NCBI GenBank assembly: GCA_963675935.2
Contig: CAXXPV010000001.1
Location: forward strand, 124,001 to 188,000
Length of the DNA: 64,000 nt
Origin: G963675935 sp963675935
GTDB lineage: Bacteria > Planctomycetota > Planctomycetia > Pirellulales > Thermoguttaceae
Direction of reading: 5' to 3'
This document shows, piece by piece, positions 40,999-49,036 of this stretch. The notes under the pieces were generated by a model. It ran no database searches. It was given only the letters and a program-made list of their open reading frames with translations, and was not told the origin of the DNA. The position numbers and the translations under genes are program-made. How positions within the stretch are numbered: position 1 is the stretch's first letter; every line of letters begins with the position of its first letter.

Positions 40999-43300
40999 GC
41001 CCACGGCCCCCTTCCACGGCGGTCCAGCCGACCGGAACCACGCGATTCTCCTTGGCCTCGGTCTTGGCTTTGGCCTCGGTTTTGACCTCGGCCGTGCATT
41101 TTTTGTTCGCCGAACCCTGCCGGTTCATCCGCGCGATCGCGTCCGCGATGTCTCCGCCGGTCGCACGGCCGCCGCGATTCCATCCACCGCGATTCGACGT
41201 TTGCGGCTCGGCCATCGGGGCCAACGGCTCCTCGGGAATCGAGTCCGAAGGGCTTGCCTCGGGCACGGGCGACGGAGCGGGCGTCGGCACCGGCTCGGGC
41301 TTCGGCTGCGCCGGAGTCGGCTCGCCGGTTTCCTCCCGCCACTCGCCTTCCGCATAGGAACCGTCGCCGGCGTGCTGATCGATCGGCCCGCGGCTGACGA
41401 CCTTCGGCTGCGTGAAGCCGTAGTCCAGCGGTGTCGAGGCCGCCCGGGCACGCGAGCGTCGTCGGGCGTCGAAATACGCCTTTCCCGGCCAAGGCCCCTC
41501 GGCCAGGTAAACGCCATTATACTCCAAGAGCGATCCCTTGCGATAGTGGACCTGCGCGATCGACTTGTTGTAGTTGACCAAGGCGCGGAAATAGTCGCTT
41601 TCGGCCTGGGCCAACTGCCGCTGAGCGTTCAACAGAACGTCGAGCGTGACGGTGTCGGTCTCGTAGGCAGCTTGCACCGCCTGCACCTGCCGCTCGGCGG
41701 CGATGCGGCGGTTGAAATTCGTCTGGCTCAAAACGTGGTTCGTGTCAACGTCGCGGACGGCGTAGGCCAACTGGTGCGACAGCTCAAGCTCGCCCTCTTG
41801 CAACTTGGCTTGCTCCCTGGCCACCGCCAACTGGGCGTTCCGCACGCCCGCCATTTCGCGGCGGAACCCAATCGGAATGCTGCCGACAACGCCAAACTGC
41901 CATTCCTGATAGTCGCCGTCGAGCAATGTGCGATAGGCGTTCGAGTCGGTCGCAATCGGCGGGGTCAGCTCGACGGGATTGCTGCCGTCGAGATGGTTGC
42001 CCAGTCCGAGCCAGCGATACTGGCCCACGGCATCGAGCTTGGGCAACAGGAAGTTCTTCGCGGCGATCAACTCCAACTCGCGCTGCTTGACGATCCACTT
42101 CTCCTGGCGCAACTCGACGTTGCGGGCCAAGCCTTCGCTCAACGAGTCGTACCAGTCGAACGTGACCTTTGCCGTGGTCGGCTCGTCCTTCGGCCGAATC
42201 AGCCGGCCGTCGGTCGAGGCCAGTCCGAGCATGTAGCGCAGCTTCGACTCCGTGGCGTACAACTGGGCGAGCGATGCCTCGACCGTGCTCTTGAACTGGA
42301 AGTATTGCTCGCGGGCTTGGGCCTCTTTTTCGGCCTCGCCGCCCTTGCTGCCGTTGGTGTAGAGGGTGTAGATTTTCCGCCACGTTTGCAACGCGCTGTC
42401 GCGGCCGGCGATCACCGCGTCGAGGCTCCGGTATTGGAACGAAAGCTCCCAGTAGGCCACCTCGACGTCGCTGACCAGATTGCGCACGGCCATCTCGAAG
42501 TCGGCCAGCGCGATGTCGGTCCTGATCCGCGCGAGCACCACGCCGTTGAAGACGCCGGGCGTGGCGCCGGGGCCGGCGATTTGGTTGAACTGCACGCCGG
42601 CGCCTTGCAACAACGGCTGGCGCAACTCGGCCACGAGCTTCACGTTCCAGTCGGCATTGTACAGCCGGCTCGGTTGGTTGCTCAGGTCGTAGGCCACGAC
42701 GTGCGACAACGACATCGTGCCGCCGGTCATGTTCGTCTTCGACAACTTCGCCTGGAACGTGCCCAGGTCGTCTTGGGCCACGGTGGGATAAATCAGGGCG
42801 TAGGCCGCGCTGACGTTCTTCGGCGTATCGAGCCGCTCCCACGTCAGGCTGCTGCTCAACTGGGCGTCGAACGCCGACAGGGCCGCCTCGGGACCAGTGC
42901 GGGGATTGCTCTCGGCGAGGCCGACGTCGTAAATCGTCGGGGCCACCTCGGGATTGCGAAGCAAGAACTCGGGCGGGCCTTGAACCGATCCGCCGATGTT
43001 CCGCATCACCTTGTTTTTCGTCAACGCGATGCGCATCGCCTCTTCCAGCGTGAGGTCCCAGAAGTTCTTCTTGTCGGGACTCGACAGCATGAACGGGGCC
43101 AACGCCTGTGTCGCGTCGGGAAGCGACTTGGCATCCACGTCGGGATATTCGATTTTGGTGGCGGCCGCCTCGTAATACTTGAGGTCGTTGTCAACGTTCT
43201 TGTGGCTTAAATAAAACGGCATCTGCGGATGACATCCGACCAGGGTGGCCAAGATCGTTGTCACCGTAACGATGGCGAAATGGGGGGGTTGCCGTCTCAT
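40925..43300 (-). CDS. TolC-family outer-membrane efflux lipoprotein
   Basis: 791 residues, far longer than TolC (about 490). The N-terminus has a lipoprotein-type signal (TTILATLVGCHPQ, Cys22). Two OEP repeats follow: FWDLTLEEAMRIALTKN opens the first, and the long helices around AQAREQYFQFKSTVEASLAQLYATESKL and QLAYAVRDVDTNHVLSQ lead to the classic YETDTVTLDVLLNAQRQLAQAESDYFRALVNYNKSIAQV. Together they should form the outer-membrane channel of a tripartite pump. Beyond residue 620 is a disordered Pro/Glu/Arg-rich tail not found in TolC. No inner-membrane pump or adaptor gene is in the window, so its partner is elsewhere. The start ATG at 43300 is 30 bases upstream of the lipobox region and fits. 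Confidence 0.9.
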   Translation of the reverse strand: MRRQPPHFAIVTVTTILATLVGCHPQMPFYLSHKNVDNDLKYYEAAATKIEYPDVDAKSLPDATQALAPFMLSSPDKKNFWDLTLEEAMRIALTKNKVMRNIGGSVQGPPEFLLRNPEVAPTIYDVGLAESNPRTGPEAALSAFDAQLSSSLTWERLDTPKNVSAAYALIYPTVAQDDLGTFQAKLSKTNMTGGTMSLSHVVAYDLSNQPSRLYNADWNVKLVAELRQPLLQGAGVQFNQIAGPGATPGVFNGVVLARIRTDIALADFEMAVRNLVSDVEVAYWELSFQYRSLDAVIAGRDSALQTWRKIYTLYTNGSKGGEAEKEAQAREQYFQFKSTVEASLAQLYATESKLRYMLGLASTDGRLIRPKDEPTTAKVTFDWYDSLSEGLARNVELRQEKWIVKQRELELIAAKNFLLPKLDAVGQYRWLGLGNHLDGSNPVELTPPIATDSNAYRTLLDGDYQEWQFGVVGSIPIGFRREMAGVRNAQLAVAREQAKLQEGELELSHQLAYAVRDVDTNHVLSQTNFNRRIAAERQVQAVQAAYETDTVTLDVLLNAQRQLAQAESDYFRALVNYNKSIAQVHYRKGSLLEYNGVYLAEGPWPGKAYFDARRRSRARAASTPLDYGFTQPKVVSRGPIDQHAGDGSYAEGEWREETGEPTPAQPKPEPVPTPAPSPVPEASPSDSIPEEPLAPMAEPQTSNRGGWNRGGRATGGDIADAIARMNRQGSANKKCTAEVKTEAKAKTEAKENRVVPVGWTAVEGGRGHESGENPSSAAIDWSASGWKGVQR

Positions 43301-44031
43301 AGACCTGCGTTCCTATTCGGTTTGGTTACCGTTGCGTAGCCAATGGCTCTCTGTTTGTCGGGAACAGCCCGGAGGCGTCTGTTCCCCTTAACTGCTCCAA
43401 TATCCCCCCGCCGTCGCCCCGTTTCAGGCGATGCGCAATCCGCGCGTTACCCGAAACGAGATAATCGGCAAACTTGTTATCGGCAGCCCAATCGGTAGAC
43501 TTTGACCGATCTGCACGATCGGCAAGGATGGTGCGTATTGCCTAGGTTGCCTGGTTTACGCAGAGCCCTGGAGAATCTGGCATTATTGAGTGCCCGGTGA
43601 AAAAAGTTTGGCCCCTGACAGCAGGCGTAAACACTCGGCCTAGAGAAAAGGCACAGAACAGACAGTTTGTTTGGCATTTTCGCTCGCCTGTTTGTGTATA
43701 ACAACCAGGAGAACTGCAAAGTCCAGGAAACCGTCATTCTGAGCGAAGCGAAGAATCTCCGTGGAATCGCGTAAGTTCTTGTGGGCCAACGAGATTCTTC
43801 GCTGCGCTCAGAATGACGGTTTTTCCCATCTATCCCCAAAATGCGACTTTGCAGTTCTCCTGGTATAACAACCAGCGCGGAGTGTGGAAACGAGACTCAC
43901 CCCCATTGATCTTAATGTTGCTCAACATTATAATCTTTAACTTCCAGCTTGGTGCATTGTGCGCCTCGCCCCTTGAATGCCGGACGAATCGCCGGTAGCG
44001 TAAGAAATTCACAGTACATGGAGCATTGAAA
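43301..44031. other. 731-base gap with a miniature element
   Basis: No gene. Beyond 43500 it contains a degenerate GCAGGCGTAAACACTCGGCCTAG-like half repeat (43620-43653), the miniature element at 43705-43863, and the leader of metY (43872-44031). The leader has a small dyad CCGG-ACGAATCG-CCGG (43980-43995) but nothing I can assign to a known SAM or SAH riboswitch. Confidence 0.5.
43705..43863. mobile_element. 159-bp miniature inverted-repeat element with 8-bp duplication
   Basis: The ends CCAGGAGAACTGCAAAGTC and their exact inverse (19 bp) enclose a GTCATTCTGAGCG-type palindrome. The 8 bases TATAACAA flank it on both sides (43697-43704 and 43864-43871). It has no coding capacity. A partial relative with the same right end lies at 58502-58600. 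Its transposase is not apparent in the window. Confidence 0.85.
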
Positions 44032-45333
44032 ATGAATTCCGACTCTCAGGAAGCACGCGGACTGGGAACCCTGGCCCTCCACGCCGGGCAATCGCCCGAC
44101 CCCACGACCGGGTCCAGGGCCGTGCCCATCCACCAAACCTCTAGTTACGTTTTCAAGAACGCCGAACATGCGGCCAACCTGTTCGCCTTGAAGGAAGCCG
44201 GCTGGATTTACACCCGGCTGATGAATCCCACGACCGACGTTTTCGAGCAGCGGATGGCCGCGCTCGACGGCGGGGTCGGCGCCCTCGCGTTGGCCAGCGG
44301 CATGAACGCCATCGCCGTCGCGTTGCTCAATCTGGCTCAAGCCGGTGGGCATATCGTTTCGGGCGCCGCGCTCTATGGCGGAACGATCAGCCTGCTGGGC
44401 CAAACCTTCAAGCAGCTCGGCATCGACGTGACGTTCGTCGACGCCACCGACGTGAAGCAGGTGGCCGCGGCCATTCGCCCCAACACCAAGGCCGTGTTCT
44501 TCGAGTCGATGGCCAACCCCAAAAACGACGTGCTCGATTATGAGGCGATCGCACGGGTTGCCCACGCCGCAGGCGTGCCGGTCGTATGCGACAACACCGT
44601 GTTGACGCCGGTGCTGTTTCGCCCGTTCGACCACGGCATCGACATCGCGGTCTACAGCGCCACGAAGTTTATCGGAGGGCACGGCACGAGTCTCGGCGGG
44701 GTGATCGTCGATAGCGGGCGGTTCGATTGGGGCAAGGAGCCGGAAAAGTGGCCGCAGTTCACCGCTCCCGACCCGTCGTACCACGGCTTGGTGTTTCACG
44801 AGGCCGTTGGGCCGTTGTGCTATATTACGACCTGCCGAACGCACTGGCTGCGCGATCTCGGCGGCGTGATTAGCCCGATGAACTCCTTCCTGTTCTTGCA
44901 AGGATTGGAGACGCTCCATCTGCGGATGCCGCGTCATTGCGAGAACGGGCTGGCCGTGGCGCGTCATTTGGAGGCCCATCCGCTGGTCTCTTGGGTGAAT
45001 TATCCCGGATTGGCGTCGCATCCCGGCCACCGTTTGGCCCAGAAGTATTTGCCAAAGGGGTGCGGCTCGATCCTGGGTTTCGGCGTCAAGGGAGGGCGGG
45101 CCGCGGCGAAGAAGTTCATCGAATCGGTCAAGCTCGCCTCGCACTTGGCCAATATCGGCGACGCCAAGACGCTGGTGATTCACCCGGCCAGCACCACGCA
45201 CAGCCAACAGAGCGTTGAGGAGCTTCTGGCCGCCGGCATCACCGACGATTACATCCGCGTGAGCGTCGGGCTGGAAGACATCGGCGACATTTTGGCCGAT
45301 TTCGACCAGGCGCTCAAGACTTCGCAAACGTGA
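44032..45333 (+). CDS. metY: O-acetylhomoserine sulfhydrylase-type PLP enzyme
   Basis: 433 residues from ATG 44032 (GGAG 9 bases upstream; the TTG two codons earlier is not needed). Cys/Met-metabolism PLP family: LGTLALHAGQSPDPTTGSRAVPIHQTSSYVF, YTRLMNPTTDVFEQRMAALDGG, ASGMNAI, and the PLP Lys in YSATKFIGGHGTSLGG. The full length and the SYVF and NPT motifs favour MetY over MetB/MetC. It converts O-acetylhomoserine and sulfide to homocysteine. metXW follows 78 bases downstream in the same direction and makes O-acetylhomoserine, so the two form a methionine unit. Confidence 0.93.
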   Translation: MNSDSQEARGLGTLALHAGQSPDPTTGSRAVPIHQTSSYVFKNAEHAANLFALKEAGWIYTRLMNPTTDVFEQRMAALDGGVGALALASGMNAIAVALLNLAQAGGHIVSGAALYGGTISLLGQTFKQLGIDVTFVDATDVKQVAAAIRPNTKAVFFESMANPKNDVLDYEAIARVAHAAGVPVVCDNTVLTPVLFRPFDHGIDIAVYSATKFIGGHGTSLGGVIVDSGRFDWGKEPEKWPQFTAPDPSYHGLVFHEAVGPLCYITTCRTHWLRDLGGVISPMNSFLFLQGLETLHLRMPRHCENGLAVARHLEAHPLVSWVNYPGLASHPGHRLAQKYLPKGCGSILGFGVKGGRAAAKKFIESVKLASHLANIGDAKTLVIHPASTTHSQQSVEELLAAGITDDYIRVSVGLEDIGDILADFDQALKTSQT

Positions 45334-45378
45334 TATAATCATAAGAACCGTGGTTGCGAAACCGCAAGCGGTTTTGTC

Positions 45379-45406
45379 TAGCCACTAGCCACGAACCACT
45401 AGCCAC
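45379..45406 (+). repeat. seven-base array (TAGCCAC)n before metXW
   Basis: TAGCCAC, TAGCCAC, GAACCAC, TAGCCAC ends five bases before the metXW ATG at 45412. It takes the place where a ribosome-binding site would be, and no AGGAGG-like sequence is seen there. Confidence 0.85.
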
Positions 45407-45411
45407 CACGA

Positions 45412-47277
45412 ATGTCCGACACGTTTGAAAGCACCGACAGCGTCCGCAGCGGACGACCGTTGAAATATGCCCAGTACGTCACCTTCCGCGAGCCGCTGGC
45501 GCTCGAACGCGGCGGGCGACTGCCGGAAGTGACCGTGGCGTTCGAGACCTACGGACGGCTCAACGAGCAGCACGACAATGCCATCCTGATGTGTCATGCC
45601 CTGTCGGGCGATTCGCACGTCGCCCAGCATGATGCCGACGACGATCCCGGCTGGTGGGATGTTTTGGTGGGACCCGGAGGTCCGATCGACACCGACCGCT
45701 ATTTCGTGATTTGTTCCAACGTGTTGGGCGGTTGCCGCGGCACAACAGGGCCGGAAAGCGTCAACCCGGAGACCGGGCATCTCTACGCCACCGATTTCCC
45801 CGTGATTACCGTCGGCGACATCGTCGAGGTGCAACGCCGTTTGGTCGATCATCTCGGCGTCGATCGGCTGTTGGCGGTGGTGGGCGGGTCGTTGGGCGGA
45901 CACATGACCCTGACCTGGGCCACCCGCTATCCCGAACGCATGGTCGGCGTCGTGGCCATTGCCACGTCGGCCCGGCTGACCAGCCAGGCGTTGGCGTTCG
46001 ACGTTGTCGGTCGCAACGCCATTCTGCGCGATCCGGCGTATCACAAGGGGCGATACCACGATCAGCCCCATGCGCCGACCGTCGGGTTGGCCATCGCCCG
46101 GATGCTGGGCCACATCACCTACCTCTCGCGCGAGGCGATGATGCAGAAGTTTGACGCCCAGCGACTCCGCCCGCGCGACGTGCAGACCCAATTCGAGACG
46201 AAGTTCGCCGTCGGTTCGTATCTGGCTTATCAGGGCGACCGTTTCGGCGAGCGGTTCGACGCCAACAGCTATCTGACGCTCACGATGGCCATCGACCTGT
46301 TCGATCTCGGCGCGACGCGCGAGGAGCTTGTCGCGGCGTTGGGCCGCTCGACCTGCCGGTGGCTTTTGGTCAGTTTTTCGAGCGATTGGCTGTTTCCGCC
46401 GTTTCAATCGAGGGAGCTTGTCGATGGCCTGATCGCCGCCGGCCGGCCGGTGAGCTACTGCAACGTCGAGTCGGATTGCGGTCACGACGCCTTTTTGTTG
46501 TCCAATCAGATTGATGTATACGGCGAGTTGGTTCGGGCATTTTTGGCGAATCTCGACGGCACGTCTGTAGGAGGCGACTCCTGTCGCCGATTGCAGGACG
46601 AAACGGACGAAACACCGAACAATCGGCGCCAGGAGTCGCCTCCTACAAGCTTGGAGCCAATGCCGACCGGCGCGAGCATCTTCCGTCTCCGCCGTCTCGA
46701 CTACGACACGATCCTCGACTTGATTCCGCCGGACGCCAGCGTGTTGGACCTCGGCTGCGGCACGGGCGAGCTGCTCGCCCGATTGCGAGACCGCGGCCAC
46801 AAACACATCATGGGCGTCGAATGGGACGAGCGGGCCATCGTCGCCTGCGTCCGTCACGGACTCGATGTGGTCCAGTCGGACTTGAACAAGGGGTTGGCCT
46901 CCTTCGCCGACGGGCAATTCGACATGGTTCTTCTCTCCCAGACGTTGCAGGCCGTTCAGGACGTTCCCCGCGTACTCCACGACATGCTGCGCGTTGGCCG
47001 TCGCGGCATCGTCAGTTTCCCCAACGTCGCCTACCATAAGCTTCGCAAAGAATTGGCCGAAGAGGGCCGCGCGCCGCGGGTTCACGCCGAGTACGGTTTT
47101 CAGTGGCACAACACGCCCTACGTCCGGGCATTGTCGATCGCCGACTTCGAGGAATTTTGCCGGCTGCAAGGGTTCAAGATTTGCCAACAGGTCGCCCTCG
47201 ACACCGAAAGCGACCGGCTGGTCCACGACGACCCCAACTTGAACGCCGACGTGGCCGTCATGGTGCTGAGTTCGTAA
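45412..47277 (+). CDS. metXW: MetX-MetW fusion: homoserine O-acyltransferase plus methyltransferase-like domain
   Basis: 621 residues, two enzymes in one frame. MetX (about 1-383) is an alpha/beta hydrolase: the Gly-rich VVGGSLGGHM holds nucleophile Ser160, Asp325 is in SSDWLFPP and His358 in DCGHDAFL, completing the triad. It acylates homoserine. MetW (about 420-621) is a class I methyltransferase-like fold with SVLDLGCGTGELLARLRDRG then HKHIMGVEWDERAI and FPNVAYHKLRKELAEEGRAP, known as a partner needed for MetX activity in several bacteria. The linker (385-412) is the translation of an 82-base palindromic repeat. The start ATG follows the TAGCCAC array directly. metY lies upstream. Confidence 0.92.
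   Translation: MSDTFESTDSVRSGRPLKYAQYVTFREPLALERGGRLPEVTVAFETYGRLNEQHDNAILMCHALSGDSHVAQHDADDDPGWWDVLVGPGGPIDTDRYFVICSNVLGGCRGTTGPESVNPETGHLYATDFPVITVGDIVEVQRRLVDHLGVDRLLAVVGGSLGGHMTLTWATRYPERMVGVVAIATSARLTSQALAFDVVGRNAILRDPAYHKGRYHDQPHAPTVGLAIARMLGHITYLSREAMMQKFDAQRLRPRDVQTQFETKFAVGSYLAYQGDRFGERFDANSYLTLTMAIDLFDLGATREELVAALGRSTCRWLLVSFSSDWLFPPFQSRELVDGLIAAGRPVSYCNVESDCGHDAFLLSNQIDVYGELVRAFLANLDGTSVGGDSCRRLQDETDETPNNRRQESPPTSLEPMPTGASIFRLRRLDYDTILDLIPPDASVLDLGCGTGELLARLRDRGHKHIMGVEWDERAIVACVRHGLDVVQSDLNKGLASFADGQFDMVLLSQTLQAVQDVPRVLHDMLRVGRRGIVSFPNVAYHKLRKELAEEGRAPRVHAEYGFQWHNTPYVRALSIADFEEFCRLQGFKICQQVALDTESDRLVHDDPNLNADVAVMVLSS
46566..46647. repeat. palindromic repeat inside metXW (TGTAGGAGGCGAC family, copy 2)
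   Basis: TGTAGGAGGCGACTCCTGTC, then GCCGATTG, and the inverse CAATCGGCGCCAGGAGTCGC then CTCCTACA enclose about 26 bases. It encodes the linker between the MetX and MetW domains. A related copy lies in the thiS-thiG gap. Confidence 0.92.
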
Positions 47278-47592
47278 AATGATAGAGGGGAATACACAAG
47301 TCAATCGGATTGGAGCCGTGAAGATATTTGCGCAAGTGCCTTTTCTCTAGCCCAGGCGTTTACGCCTGTGGTTAGGAGGCAGATTATCGTTTTCTTTTTT
47401 CCTCCAGCCCCCTTCAGGGGGCGCTGATGGACGATTCCCGACCGTTTCCAGCCATGAAACCGCATTGCGCCCCATGTATGGGGCTAAAAAAAAGAAAAAA
47501 TTTAGATGGCTCACTTTCCGCAGGCGTAAACGCCTGGGCTAGAAAAAAGACTCCGTGTAAACCCACAAACAATCGCTACATTCCGAGGGAGC
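47278..47592. other. gap between metXW and uvrC
   Basis: No gene. Most of it is the long inverted repeat at 47342-47548, with two smaller dyads inside (AGCCCCCTTCAGGGGGCGCT and CCCCATGTATGGGG). The remainder, 47549-47592, is the uvrC leader. Confidence 0.6.
47342..47548. repeat. 207-bp element with long inverted ends
   Basis: TTTCTCTAGCCCAGGCGTTT, then ACGCCTG, at 47342-47368 matches the inverse at 47521-47548 (CAGGCGTAAACGCCTGGGCT, then AGAAA). Each end also has its own dyad (CAGGCGT/ACGCCTG). A degenerate single end lies at 43620-43653. It has no coding capacity and no obvious duplication of target bases. Confidence 0.8.
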
Positions 47593-49020
47593 GTGCGGAG
47601 TACAAAAATGTCCGAAACGCCTCCACCCACTGACAATTCTTACGCCGCCGAGAAGGTTCGCTCGTTCCCGACGACGCCCGGCGTCTATCTGATGAAAGAC
47701 GCCGCGGGCCGGGTGATTTACATCGGGAAGGCGAAAAACCTCCGCTCGCGGGCAGGCAGCTACTTCCTGAAGGCCGCGGCCGAAGATTCCCGCACGGCGA
47801 AACTCGTGCCGGAAATCCGCGACATCGACTATCTCGACGCCGAGAGCGAAATCGACGCCCTGCTGATGGAAGCTCGGTTGATCAAGGACATTCTGCCGAA
47901 GTTCAATCGCGACCTGCGCGACGACAAGACGTTTCCGTACCTCGAAATTTTCACGCACGAGGATTTTCCCCGTGTCCGATGGACGCGCGAGCCGAAATCG
48001 CGAGGCACGAAGCTCTACGGGCCGTTCGCCAATCCGCGCGGGCTGCGCGGCGCGATCCAAATCTTGCAAAAGGTTTTTAAGTTCCGCACCTGTCACCTCG
48101 ACATCGACGAGACCGACCGCCGCTGGCGATGGTTTCGGCCTTGTTTGCTGGCCTCGATCGAACAGTGCTCGGCCCCGTGCAATTTGCGAATCTCGAAAGA
48201 AGATTATCGCAAGATGATCCACCGGCTGCAACGATTTTTGGAAGGCGGAAAGAAGTCCCTGCTCGGCGAGATGCACGCGGAAATGGCCGCGGCCGCCGGC
48301 GAGTTGAAGTTCGAGGAAGCCGCCCGACTGCGTGACGAAATCGCCATGCTCGAAACGCTCGACCAGCGCGGCCGGCTCGACCGCGACGTTCAGCCCGAGG
48401 TTTTTCCGATCGACCCGAAGCGCGGGCTGGCCGGGCTGCAAAAAGTGTTGCATCTGAAGGAACGGCCTCGCGTGATCGAGGGCATCGACATCGCGCACAT
48501 CGCCGGCACCGACACCGTGGCCGCGGTGGTGCAATTCATCGACGGGCTGCCGTTCAAGCCGGGCTATCGGCGGCTGAAAATCCGCGGTGTGGAAGGCGCG
48601 GACGACACGGCCTCGATTCACGAAGCGGTTTTCCGGCGTTTCCAACATCTTCGCGACGAAAACGAAACGCCGCCCGACATTCTGCTGATCGACGGCGGGC
48701 GAGGGCAGCTCAATGCGGCGTTGGCGGCGCTGAAGTCGCTAGGAGAAAAGGGGACTGGCTCCGAGCCGTGTGCGGTTGGAACTGTCAATAATTTATCCGG
48801 CGAGGTGCCTGTCCCCTTTTCTCCGTGGGGCGACGTTCCCAAGGTGATTTCGCTGGCGAAGCGCGAGGAGTTGGTTTTTACAACCGGCGCCGAGGAGCCG
48901 CTGCATTTGAGCCGTCACGGCTACGCCCTTCGGCTGCTTCAATATGTGCGCGACGAGGCGCATCGTTTCGCCCAGCACTACCATCACCTGTTGCGGAAGC
49001 GGTCGCAGTTGGGCGAGTGA
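47593..49020 (+). CDS. uvrC: UvrABC nuclease subunit C, with repeat-derived insertion and no C-terminal HhH
   Basis: 475 residues against about 600 in standard UvrC. It makes both incisions in nucleotide excision repair. The N-terminal GIY-YIG domain (20-100: PGVYLMKDAAGRVIYIGKAKNLRSR) makes the 3' cut. The UVR region that contacts UvrB is at about 238-270 (KFEEAARLRDEIAMLE). The RNase H-like domain for the 5' cut has Asp in IEGIDIAHIAG, Asp in ILLIDGGRGQL and the His-rich RDEAHRFAQHYHH. The protein stops there and lacks the (HhH)2 DNA-binding tail. Residues 384-411 are the translation of an 83-base palindrome between ALKSL and DVPKVISLAKREE. ATG 47593 is a weak start; ATG 47608 (MSETPP) is preferred by N-terminus. 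Confidence 0.92.
   Translation: MRSTKMSETPPPTDNSYAAEKVRSFPTTPGVYLMKDAAGRVIYIGKAKNLRSRAGSYFLKAAAEDSRTAKLVPEIRDIDYLDAESEIDALLMEARLIKDILPKFNRDLRDDKTFPYLEIFTHEDFPRVRWTREPKSRGTKLYGPFANPRGLRGAIQILQKVFKFRTCHLDIDETDRRWRWFRPCLLASIEQCSAPCNLRISKEDYRKMIHRLQRFLEGGKKSLLGEMHAEMAAAAGELKFEEAARLRDEIAMLETLDQRGRLDRDVQPEVFPIDPKRGLAGLQKVLHLKERPRVIEGIDIAHIAGTDTVAAVVQFIDGLPFKPGYRRLKIRGVEGADDTASIHEAVFRRFQHLRDENETPPDILLIDGGRGQLNAALAALKSLGEKGTGSEPCAVGTVNNLSGEVPVPFSPWGDVPKVISLAKREELVFTTGAEEPLHLSRHGYALRLLQYVRDEAHRFAQHYHHLLRKRSQLGE
48742..48824. repeat. palindromic repeat inside uvrC (AAAAGGGGAC family)
   Basis: GGAGAAAAGGGGAC (48742-48755) and GTCCCCTTTTCTCC (48811-48824) are exact inverses, with further pairing inward (TGGCTCCGAGCC; GGCGAGGTGCC). 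It is inserted in frame. A relative lies at 59893-59988. Confidence 0.9.
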
Positions 49021-49036
49021 AACTGCGGTTTCGCAA

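Noticed and set aside
43477..43839. 120-codon open frame on the minus strand
   Set aside because: It is read mostly through the miniature element and its palindromic core, and such frames arise from the repeat itself.
43872..44031. possible SAM-type riboswitch in the metY leader
   Set aside because: A small CCGG/CCGG dyad is present, but I cannot match the conserved cores of SAM-I, SAM-II or SAH riboswitches. A covariance-model search would decide.
47539..48648. 369-codon open frame on the minus strand
   Set aside because: Antisense to uvrC, whose GIY-YIG and RNase H motifs are unmistakable.
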